A stretch of 32,954 bases of DNA, from NCBI RefSeq assembly GCF_000003605.2, contig NW_003120921.1, forward strand, positions 571,143-604,096, read 5' to 3'. Position 1 is the first letter of the stretch; every line of letters starts with the position of its first letter. The notes below the pieces were generated by a model that made no database searches, was not told the origin of the DNA, and saw only the letters and a list, made by a program, of their open reading frames with translations. This DNA comes from Saccoglossus kowalevskii. Its lineage: Eukaryota > Hemichordata > Enteropneusta > Harrimaniidae. A program made the translations under genes and the position numbers. Positions 10,090 through 21,300 of the stretch are shown one piece after another.

Positions 10090-10495
10090 CAGAGGTACAT
10101 TACTTAGGGTTTGCAACTCGCATAGTACTGTATGGTGACATCATGTCAAGATCCCATTCAAGTCTCTTCTTGTAAATAGCGAGACTGAGGCTACGACCTT
10201 CTGACATGACGCATATCAATGTTCAAGGTTTGTATTAAATGAAAAAAATAAACTTTTCTTGACACTATCATAGTGAAAAATGTAATACATCGAAAATGTA
10301 CAGAAAATATAGTTCTCGTAATCCGTCATATCGTGGGCAGCTATTTTGATCCACCTGGACATCCCAGTATCCTAGTTACCTCGGGCATGCGCATTCGCAT
10401 TTTTTCTGAGTTGGAACGTTTATGCGAGAGCGAGATTGTGACAGGATCTTGGTATCATGTCACCGTAGTTACAAACCCCAAGTAATGTACCTCTG
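10090..10495. mobile_element. MITE with long terminal inverted repeats (about 60 bp), hAT-like ends
   Basis: The left end CAGAGGTACATTACTTAGGG and the right end CCCCAAGTAATGTACCTCTG are inverted copies. The similarity runs inward for about 60 bases (ggtgacat.atg..aagatc on one side, its complement on the other). The flanks share ATATGAT on both sides, a possible 7-8 bp target duplication, though the AT-palindromic context makes the border uncertain. The CAGRG start is hAT-like. The interior (about 280 bases) has no transposase. Confidence 0.75.
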
Positions 10496-10779
10496 ATATG
10501 ATATATAGCCAGGATTACTTCATAGCTGAGTTTGTGCTGTTTCCTCGACTTTAGCCTTTTTCAGAGACCATAGCCCATACATAATACAGTGGTACGCACC
10601 TCAGCAACATAAAACATTCTGTGACGTAGCTCCGCCCGAGGATATCTAATGCTTAATCCTACACATCCTCTTACAGTTTTGAAAGAAGTTCTAAGACTAG
10701 TGTCGTCTCTGTATTAGTGAGTATCTTACTATTATTCATGAATCCACGTTTGTTAGTACCCGTTCGGACGCAGTCCGAA

Positions 10780-11779
10780 AACGGGGACTTGTATGTTTTG
10801 ACCTCCGTGTGTCCGGGCGTGCGTCCGTGCGTGCGTCCGGACCTGTATCTTAGAAATGCCTGGACCAATCACAATCAAACTTCACACATACATCATACAT
10901 GATATTATACATATGCACGTCAATTTGTTTCACGATCTGATTCAAGATGGTCGAATAGCGGCCATTTTGTTCTAACAAATCCTAAAAATCAAGCATTTCT
11001 TGGATTTTGTTCAAACTTGGTATACATTAGACATTAAGGGACCTTGATGCAAATAATTTTGTTTTTCAGATAAGATTCAAAATGGCCGACTGGCGGCCAT
11101 TTAGTTTTAATGAATGTGGTTCTCGTGCCATATCTCTTACTTGCTTTCACTGATTTTGTTCAAATTTTAAATATTCATTATAAATCATGTCATAGATAGA
11201 CAGATATTGGTTTGACAATCATATTCAAAATGGCCAAATGGTGGCCATTTTTGTGCTAAAAAATCATCAAATATCAAGCATTTCTGGCATTTATGGATGG
11301 ATTTCGTTCAAACTTGGTACACACATTAGACATTACGGGTTCCTGATGCACGTCATTTTATTTTTCAGATTGGATTCAAAATGGCTGTCTAGCGGCCATT
11401 TTGTTTTAATGATTGGGCTTCTAGACCCATATCTCCGACTTGTTTTGACTGATTATGTTAAAATTTTAAATATTCATTATACATCATGCCATAGATAAAC
11501 AGATATATTGGTTTGACGATCCTATTCAGAATGGCGGAATGGTGGTCATTTTTGTGCTAAAAAATCATCAAATATCAAGCATTTCTGGCATTTATGGATG
11601 GATTTTGTTCAAACTTGGTACACACATTAGACATTACATTACGTCATTTTATTTTTCTGATTGGATTCAAAATGGCTGACTGGCGGCCATTTTGTTTTAA
11701 TGATTGGGCTTTTAGAGCCATATCTCTTAAATGCTTTGACTGATTATATTCAAATTGTATATAATTATTATACATCATG

Positions 11780-11849
<70 letters not shown>

Positions 11850-11960
11850 TCAAAATGATTTTGAATGCTATTCCAGAGCAATATCTCTCAATATGGACAA
11901 GTACTTGTTTTCCCTGAATTCAACATCAGTAAAGTTGAACAAACTGTAAATATTAGAGTT
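10780..11960 (+). repeat. higher-order tandem array with about 150 bp subunits in alternating pairs, about 300 bp dimers
   Basis: The phrase tcaaaatggc.gactggcggccatt recurs at about 10945, 11080, 11224, 11377, 11525 and 11668. Alternate copies are most alike: 11224 with 11525 share gtgctaaaaaatcatcaaat, and 11377 with 11668 share gttttaatgattgggctt. The head (10780-10860) is rich in cgtgcgtccg words. A TA microsatellite splits the last unit, whose remains continue to about 11960. Confidence 0.85.
11780..11842. repeat. (TA)n microsatellite, about 31 units
   Basis: Uninterrupted TA dinucleotides expanded inside a unit of the surrounding array. Confidence 0.97.
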
Positions 11961-12187
11961 AGCTAACACTTAATATAACATCATAGTTTCTCAGAATTGA
12001 ACTAACTACTAAACTATTTATCTGTCCATTTCTGTGAATGACTATGAATCTAAACGTTCTGGTATTCTAATGATTTTTTCAGATTGAGTCGTTCTTTGTT
12101 GAATCAAGTGTACATTTATCTGCATATAACTGTGGTTTAACTAACTGAGATCCTTTACTTTATAAATCAGTGCTTTCCTGTATCGTC

Positions 12188-12562
12188 TTACAGTGCCTTT
12201 TTAAGTTGCTTTTTTAAACTTGGAAGTACTGGCAATTGTGGCGGGGGGTGTAGTATGTGAGGTGACATTCCTGTAAATCCCGTAGTGTTAAGAAGTGGCA
12301 TTAGAAGTGTATGATCTGTTTCTGGTGTGAAGTACATTCCGAGTACATAATCAGTGAATTTTTCACATGCCAAAATTGCTGCAGGTACTTCTTTTTCTAC
12401 GACCGCATATCGTTTATCTGTATCGCCGAGAGATCGCGAAGCGTAGCAAATAGGGCATCGTTTTCCATTATCTTGTATTTTCATTAATACTGCACCGTTG
12501 CCTGTAGTGGATGCATCAGCTGCGATGATAGTTGGACGATTTGGATCAACTGTATTGTATGC
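12188..12562 (-). mobile_element. Ty3/gypsy retrotransposon remnant: end of RT linker and RNase H domain
   Basis: The minus frame is open from 12562 (a TAA precedes it at 12563-12565) down to 12188. It begins AYNTVDPNRPTIIAADAS and runs through GNGAVLM, PICYASRSLGDTDKRYAV, EKE, ACEKFTDYVLGM and PETDHTLLMPLLN. These are the RNase H landmarks of Ty3/gypsy polyproteins (Asp in ADAS, Glu in EKE, Asp in TDH). After LLN the sequence departs from the family. No RT core, integrase or LTR is nearby, so it is a dead fragment. Confidence 0.85.
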
Positions 12563-15252
12563 TTAGAGAAGTGTCAGTCCAGCTGCACATGTGTGTGCAT
12601 GCGCAGTTGATGAGTCAAACTGATTTGACCCCCCCCCCCCATGAAACAACCCAACTGAATGGTCGTGGGGTGGACATGGTCAGGGGCAGAGCCCTGCACT
12701 AGGTGACAATGACTGAGTTTGTCGGTGGTGTAGATTCATTGATATGCATGGCAATGTGTGCCCAACTTTTTGTGGCCTCATACGTTATTACTTTTTACGA
12801 AAACTGGATAAGACAACTACATAGTCGAGCACAGCTACAAGATCCAATTTGCCAGTCAACCCCTATTGACAACAACACTGGTGTCAATAAACCTAAACGC
12901 TTAAACAGTACGTTTCATTTCACAAGAACCATGGTAAATATGCAATAGACGCGATAGCAAGGTGAGTGAATCGAGACGTGCATGGATTCCACCATTCCCA
13001 ATGATTCAAGTTGTACTCGCAACAACAAATGTCACAATTGAGAGCGGATATTGCGAATATGCCAGCGAAAATGTGGTTTCCACAACTACTACATGATACT
13101 GTTAGCAACAAAGTCTGTCAGATAATAATCACTTTTGAGGCAGGACCATTGGGAGCTCCCAGTGAATCCTGCACTGTTCCAATCTTGCACTCGCCACCAT
13201 CTGGATCTACGAGTGCAGATGGAGATGAACAATGTTCGATAGGCCACAGAGAACGATCGTGCATATTCCTATATGACTCATATTCACCAGGTCAGGGGAT
13301 TGGTTAACACTGGTATTACTTTCAATCAGATGCGTCGATTAATCATTTTCTAGTTACAAGGTGTTAATTATCTATTATTTATCAGACTAAGCTCATGAAG
13401 CAAAGGCTTTAAACAAAATGTTTCCACTGGTCAATAGCCAGCAAATCTGCAGGTGGTATGCATATGAAACATTGCGCGAATAAGTAAAAATATACCTCTG
13501 GCGGTACTTTCCAGTTCTTTTGATTTTTGTTGAGTTGAGAGTTTCTGTTCATAGTTCCATCAAGTCCTATATGGGTTTTAGAATATATATCTTTAGATTT
13601 ATCAGTTTTCACTACTTTCCCTTATTCCTTCTTAATCAACAGATGACCAGACCAGTATTACAAGTGAGTAGATTTCATTTTGTCTTTTTGTTAACTGTTA
13701 AAGTTATATTATTTGTGGTTACACTACCTATTTCCTACTTTCGGAATTAGTAACTCTTGCAGATCACCCATTTCTTGCTTTTACACTCTGGTCATTGAGT
13801 TCATTCGATAATCTAATATGAAATCTTGGTAAGATAAGTTTGACTGAGCTTGGTAAAATACACACATAGTTAATTTGAAATTTTACACAGTGAAGTCGTA
13901 CTTACTATACTCCACTCACTTTTCATCACTACAATCTCCCGTAGACTCTACCATAGCAAATTTAGAACTGCTGCCTTGGAGTGTTGTTGATTTTATACAA
14001 TTCGATACTCTAAATCAAATCTTGGTAAGGTAAGTATGACTTCGCTATGGAAAATTTTAAATTGTTCTTTGTTCAATTTGATCAAGACTAATACGAAATT
14101 ATGTCCATTTAGACTAAAATAATCACAGAATATCACAATCACAATATTAGGTATGATTTACTATTTATTTACTACCAATACACTAACACATGTAGATTGG
14201 ACACTATTTTCTCTATCTGCCCGTTATCCAACCACTTCCTGAAAAGAAAGAAAACGATTATCAGACCATGGGAAATTCAACTCAACAAAACAAAATTGCA
14301 TTACATATTTTGAACATTTGCATATTGTGGACATTTTCAATACGTCCAATGAACTGCAATATGCTGCATGGCAAAACGGAGAACAATTAAAAATTAACGG
14401 TGCGAGAAAAAATACACAATGGTAATAAAACATTTAACCATCAATGCTATCTATCTACGGATTTTAAAACATTTAAACAGAACTGACGCAAATGTGCTAT
14501 TAATTTAGAAATAGCATTTTCATTCTTCGCAAAATTTCGACAGTGCATATTTAGATTGGTGAACAAATAAATAAAATGAGAACAGATACAGCATTTGCAA
14601 ATAATACAAGGATAATGTGATCAGTGTGAATAATTGGTGAACAGATGCCGGAGATGAAATGTACGATTGCTGAAAATACACAAGATGCAAATAATGTACA
14701 TGTTGAAGGTGCAGATTGCATGTAAGCAGAAAAGTTGTAATCCTGTATGAAACGTGTGTATTCTCCACACGTTTTGTACGTCTGTTATCAGTCAGCTCAA
14801 GAGCAATATAAACAGCCTATATCAATAGAGTAGCCAAAGTGTATTCTACACAGGTATGTCTATAACGCATGATTTTTGGTTCATTCAGTGTGCTTACAGC
14901 CCTCAAAACCTAATATCACATGTAATAACGTAAATAAGCCATCAAGTTTTCAGTTTTCTTGTAAATGCGAAAAATATTTGCTGTTGTACTTAACAAAGGA
15001 GCTCAACACAAAACACAAACGAAACTTTATAGGCTTGAAGTATAAATTATATCATGTTATAATCCAGCCCATCTTGAAGGAGTTGTAAGCATGATTTTCC
15101 ATATGTGAAATCAATGTGCAATTGTTGAAAATAATGTGCATGTAAAAAATAATTTACAAGGTGAGAATAAACATGCACATTAAGAATAATGTTTGAGTTG
15201 ACAAACATCCAAATCTGTACAGTAACATACTCATTACTAGATGACCTACCGT
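12563..15252. other. non-coding region downstream of the astacin gene
   Basis: I could not support any exon. A C-run of about 12 lies near 12630. The segments at about 13826 and 14007 (both with aatcttggtaag.taagt.tgact) form an imperfect 180-bp-spaced repeat. A good-looking minus-strand acceptor near 14244 (tttctttcttttcag) leads into no recognisable domain. The astacin 3' UTR must end somewhere here; a minus-strand AATAAA near 14164 is a weak candidate. Confidence 0.45.
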
Positions 15253-15325
15253 TTAGCCAGCACATAAACACTTTTGAGGATAATTACATGAAGTATCGTC
15301 TAATTTCCACTCACCGTTGTACCAC
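15253..15325 (-). CDS. astacin-lectin exon 10: end of lectin-like domain 2 and stop
   Basis: The acceptor is atttaaag, phase 2 in. It reads WYNGEWKLDDTSCNYPQKCL then CAG and TAA at 15255-15253. W...W..DD.SC......C is the standard C-terminal pattern of the lectin fold. The protein ends directly after the last cysteine. Confidence 0.84.
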
Positions 15326-18300
15326 CTTTAAATAAAAATATACTTTAGCAATTTAGTAGCGCAACAGTCAAGTTCATGATTTGAATAAAAGAGAATTATT
15401 TTGCAAAAGAGCCTAATTGAGGTTTCTGATCTCCCTGAAAACAACAACAACAACAACAACAACAACAATAAGAAGTATATATTGCACTCACCACAATATG
15501 AGACAAGAACCATCACCGTCGGGTTCATTTGGTTGAAACAGTGCCGGATCAACTGAGATTTTGGAACCGTCACTGTAGGTAATTATATTGTCTGAAATCC
15601 TGCCATCAACCCAGAAATTTATATTTACTCCATTTGTTGCAATTACAACCTGAGCACGTTCCAAACTGGCTTGATCAGTAATTTGGTGAAGAGATCCAGA
15701 TTCACACTGAGCATTTCCTGGAAGTGATGGGACTGCACTAATCACAGGCATTGCTGTGTGATATAACATTAACATAAATAATACTTTTATTGACTTATCA
15801 TTAAACCATCTCTAAACTCGGCTTCAGCTCCAAGCTTGTATACTAATATCTGAGCCAATTGATTTTTATACCAATAACCAGTAATATAAATAACAAAATA
15901 AATATATTTATATATATTAATACACAAAAACACAATATATGCTAATAAACCATATAACATCAACTTATTATCAATTGCATAGTAACGATTTGGAATAAAC
16001 TAATAACAATAATAACAAACATTGACACTGTCACCGTTTGGTATTGCCAGTAGTTAAGTACTACGTTCAGAACAAGTCACGAAGGGCTCAATACTCAATG
16101 GCAGTACATGCAACAAGTAGTGAAACACAGACAGAGACACCAGCATGGATACTAAACAAAAAAATATGGTCCCTGGTCGTTCTTTTGTGTCGGAATTTCG
16201 AAAAAAAATCATGATGTGCATGAATTTGCAACCAAGTTTGTTGGTTATACTTTGAATGAAATCACCCTGTTTACTCTCCGAAATGAGAAACATTTTTTTG
16301 AAAAAATCTATGCCATTTCACTACCCTTTGGTTTCAATCTGAGTATAGTAAACGTGTGCATACATGTAAGTTGATCACGTGAAACATCAGCAAGGAATCT
16401 GCATGGAGATGATTAGATTAAAACCACAATATGTATGATCATGATACATAGTTCGAATGAAATCGACCGACTCATACACTGTAACGGTCACGTTCAAGTA
16501 TCACAATTCATCAAATTTAGAGACCTAAATGGTCGCCAGTCAGCCATATTTTATCAAATACTGTTTGATTGAAATGTGAAAGAAAAATGAAAATGGAAAT
16601 GGATCCGACGGGACGAATGCACAGACGGAACCCAAATAAAATCAATATTATGTACCTAATTATTTCCAAAGATATTAAAATATAATTCAAATTACACTTT
16701 ACCCGAACATATGTACTTTTGCTGCTTGTTGCATGATGTATCCAGTTACTCAACCACCTTTAAACATAAGAACATACAGTATATTAAAAAAAACACAAAA
16801 ACTAATACTATACACATATTATTAGTATAATATTACAAATATTCACAGTATTTTGATCTTACCGCAAATGAAGACAAGAGCCACTTCCGTCGGGTTCATT
16901 ATCGTGAAATAATGATGGGTCAGCCGTCATTCTTAAGCCATCACTGAATGTAATTAAGCTACCTTCAATAGTACCATCAATCCAGTAATTGTTAGTATCT
17001 CCATTTGCGAGTAATGCAGACCTTGCCCAATTCAAACTAGCCTCGCTATTAACTTTGTACGGGAATTCACACTGAGTATTGGTCGGAAGTGTTGATTCGG
17101 TACTGACTTTAACTCCTGCTTTACAGTGCAATGTGAAAAACACAATAAAAACACAGTGTAAATTAATTGAATCTTGATCCTGTTATTCGAAAAAAACGAA
17201 CAATATACGAAATTCGAAATCGAATAAATGGTCAATAATCCGTCAAACGCATAGCTACTTTTCTGGACCTCTTTTCTGGCATACTTTTATTATGAAGAAT
17301 CTCGTTAACTCATTAACTACTAGTTCAGGTATTTTCTTTCATTAGCAACCATGACTTTTAGAGATACACCTGCCTGTGCAATTATACATTATATTAGCCA
17401 ACAGAATATCAGCGGTACTGAGTTTCTCACGTGAGCCCATTTTATCTTGGTCAGCTGGGTTATTTGCTGTCATTGTATAAGAGCCATTCAAGCTAAAATA
17501 CTGAATTCATTTATTGGTTAGTCAACATTACAACAATAAATGCATACTAATGTCAATTTAATAATTTAATATATTCCCCTTGTGACAATCAATGTGTCCG
17601 TTTTTAATTGTGTTAAACGTCAAAGTTTCAATTCAAACGAGGATTGACAAATATATTCTTACTTTGGCCCCAAAATGCATCACTGATCCAATGTCGTATG
17701 GCACGTTGTATGTGTTGAGTAATTGCTTATCAGTTACATCGAAGTTGTGCTTTTCACCGGGTATAACATTTTCATAGTGAACTGTAATATAATTGATTCT
17801 ATCCCATCGAGTTTGTTCATGCCAAAATCCTATTGCATGACCAATTTCATGAGCTATAGTTCTTTTCTATTAATAACAAAATAAAGAACTAGTCACGATC
17901 TGAGAACATATATTTCCTACTAAAATGTTGGTGTTGATGTATAATTTTACACAACTGTATTTCTTTGTTAATTTTAGAACTAGTGGGCATAATTACATTG
18001 ATACAGGTCAAAAAAGAAGACAAAACCTAAAGTGGGCACCACATTAATGCTACGTTTAGCAAATATATTCAAATATAACGGGTAAAATTTAGACATCTAG
18101 AATTTTTTGTCACAACTTGTCAAGAACATGATTGAATAGATTTCATGGGTTAAATTTAATTTAACGCAGTATTGGTTAGTATGTTTAAAACATAACGTGT
18201 ATTTGGTCCGAGTCGATTTATATATTTCTGCAGATAATATTGTCAGGTGGCTCCACATTAAACTCGTATAAAATTCTGGAAATCATAAATTCTATATAAA

Positions 18301-21300
18301 TATAACTTACAGTTGCACAGCTAAATCCTATTGAAACCTGTTGCCGGAGTAGACCAGTGTAACCAACGTGAGACCAACACCTACAAATGTTCAGTGTAAT
18401 GTAGCAGTGCAATAATTTTCTATATATACTATATACTATATATAATAAAATCCCAGCAATCTGATTAATGATTGACATCATGACTATCGCGAGTATCGCC
18501 AATATTTCAAAGTTTAATTATAGTAATTCAACGTTATTTCAGATGTCGACTGAAAACGCATATTGGCGGGGGGGGGGGGTCTTTGAGTAAAAGGCAAACT
18601 CCATCCGAAGTTAGAGAAAAACTATGAATATATGTATGTCTATGAACGTTGCCCGTTCAGTATATATCCATTCATAGTTATTAATACAACGACCAGCTGT
18701 TTGCTGAATGCGTGGGCGGGTGATTCAGAGACTTGTCTGTTTATATGCATCACGTTTTGTGATCTTAGCTCTCTCATCTTGGTTCTAAAAAACACTTGCT
18801 GCTATCGGACATATGTTGTAATACTTTGCTTGTTCTTGTATATATCAACACGGCAGGTTATTTATGGAGTTCAAAGGCCTTAAATTTACATTTGTTATTC
18901 GAAATTACCATGTCAATCAAGATGCAGCATTTGTTAATGTAATCCTTGGTTGCCTGGATAGGACATTAAGGGTTCCTAGATTTGTTGAATATGGCCAGTG
19001 TATACACTGTGTATACACTTATGTATTCCTTACTGTTCAATTTCAGCAGTTTCAGCAGCTCCGGTTGGCCTGTGTTGGGCAATGTTACGACGAAGAAGCT
19101 GCCTAAGTTCCATATTCTTTCAGGATAATCTTTATAATTAAATGCGCCCTGTCAGAAGTGGTATTGCCGTTTTCATCTTTAACATGAAGTCTCCTGACTC
19201 ATTCACAACATACTGCAAGACATTTTCTACCCCAGTATTTGAAGACTTCGGTTTGGGGGGTAATCTTGAATGTTTGAGCATATTGTCTGTATTTTAGCAC
19301 AAAAACCATGGTTATTATTGTTTCTCTTGGTATGTCCATATTGATTACGGGGGGGGGGGCTTTAACTGCTGATGTAGGCCTTCCAGTGGTCACCTTTCAA
19401 AATGACTGGCCAACTGGCACAGTACACTTAAAGCGATGGAAATTGGACTTCTCAAAACCAAAAACAAGCTAGTCAGGATTAACCCTATAACAGTAACCAA
19501 GCTTACAATAAGGCTGAGGGAAGGGTCGTAGTAGACCCCAATAACATGTTTAATGTTCATCTCTCTCAGTCTGTACATACTCATTTAGATGGTAGAACTC
19601 AGTCCTAGGACCAACTTAAGGGAAGACCCAAGCAAATTCGACTCGTTTGAGGAAGCGGATCGCTCATGCTGTTTGTTGTGCGACAACAGGGTGTTATGTG
19701 TATGTCAAGGATAACATCTCAGCAACATACACCAAAGTCTTTCTTTTTCTTCATGTGTACTATCAGGTTTGCTGGACATTTGAGATGCAGACACTGTTAC
19801 AGGGTCAGGCTTTGGAAGCTTTTGATAACAATGACGAATGATCATATGAATAAATTTGTGATGAATGTGATTTTGATGTGTATTTCTGTGTGAAATTTTA
19901 CACTAATCATGAGTTAGGGAAAGCATACATTTACTACACCCAGGGTATAGGCCAGTAATGGGGAGTGGCGTTCAATGCTGTAATTCACAAAGAAAACATT
20001 GAACACCACACTGAATGTGTCGTTCCTTAGACAGGATGGTAATCCTACTTGGAACACATTTTCCTCTGGCCACTTCACACAGTCAGGAGTGGAACATCTA
20101 AATGACAGCATTTGGGCTTATGGCTGGGCCATATTAGGAGCCATAGACGAGAACGTGGCACTGACACCACCTTTGAAGCATGAAAGCAGTTCTGTGTCAA
20201 TGTGAAAATTCACCAGATGGCATGCTACATCAATGAAATCATCATTTCTACTGCTGAAGAACAAACCTTGATACACCTTATGAAAACGTCTGTGTTTTGC
20301 AAGTTAAAATCCCTCTCATGGGCGATTGTGGAAATTTACACTTTATTGAGTGCACTTCACAACACCGACCCATATCCAATAAAAAGCATGTACGATACAC
20401 ATCGGCAAATTCTATTCAAAATTAACTTCTCCATAATTACGAAGAAATAAATACGAACAGAACATGTGCTCTTTGTCAGTTTTGAAATGCTCCGGACTCA
20501 TACTGGACTGAACATGGAAGTTCTGCTTCGGTACCTGATAACTTCTCTATTTGTTGAGGCTACCTCCAGGTGGGTGGCTCGCTTATCTTTAAGGCTACCT
20601 GCACCTCCTTCAGCCAGTGCCATCAAATTTAGTCTGTTCTGCTTAATATGTCATCTAATTTACTCTGGTAGATTGTTGGTGAGTTTGCCAAGGATGGCTT
20701 TGTCTGAGGCTGATGCCAGAATAGGCTTTAAACAGAGTTGGCCGCTACATATAAGTACTGGCAGAACCACTACCAAGATGCGTTTTTGTTTTTGTATTTT
20801 TAATGTGCCAGGCGACAGTTCTAGAACATTGAAGAATGTGTCACCCACACATGTTAAATCACGCAAATTCAGTCTTATACAGGTTTTTGACACTAGCCTA
20901 GAATTTAGCCAGGAAGTTGATTAGAAAAGTAGTATGCACTGTTGTTGAGCTTTTGCGAGTGATCGATTGTTTGAATTGCATTTTTTGGTTGACAAGCTCA
21001 TGTATCCGACGTGAGTTATTTTGACATGTATTGTTGTAAAATTGGATTTCTGTGTGGCTGCAAATTTTTATTGAAATATTGAATATTAACATCATCATGA
21101 TTGTCCATTTTTTATAAATATTCTCCAAGCAAACGAATGTAGTTCCGGGAATTTCTTTGATCATAGAACCTCGAGTTCGTTGTTTTGTCACAGGAAGCGC
21201 TAATCCAGTACAGACCTATGTCATCAATCTCCTTCCCAGAGGCCTTTGCGCTTTACGCAATAGTGTCTCTGCCACAGGCAGCCTTCAATTTTGTGGTCAA

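Noticed and set aside
11644-11858. Open frames on both strands rich in Tyr-Ile
   Set aside because: They are translations of the TA microsatellite.
13011-13307. 98-codon plus-strand frame after a polar stretch
   Set aside because: No domain could be recognised and no splice sites join it to anything.
14200-14433. Possible further lectin exon after the strong acceptor near 14244
   Set aside because: The reading KWLDNGQIEKIV carries no lectin cysteines, and the lectin 2 domain already ends with a stop at 15253.
17480-17495. Acceptor attttag at 17493-17494 for astacin exon 6
   Set aside because: It would leave exon 5 (phase 0) out of frame. The acceptor 8 bases upstream (gaattcag) gives the family sequence YFSLNG in frame.
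20466-20924. 152-codon plus-strand frame in the astacin intron
   Set aside because: No motif, no good initiation or splice context, and low-complexity serine/leucine content. It could be debris of an unknown element, but I cannot support a gene.
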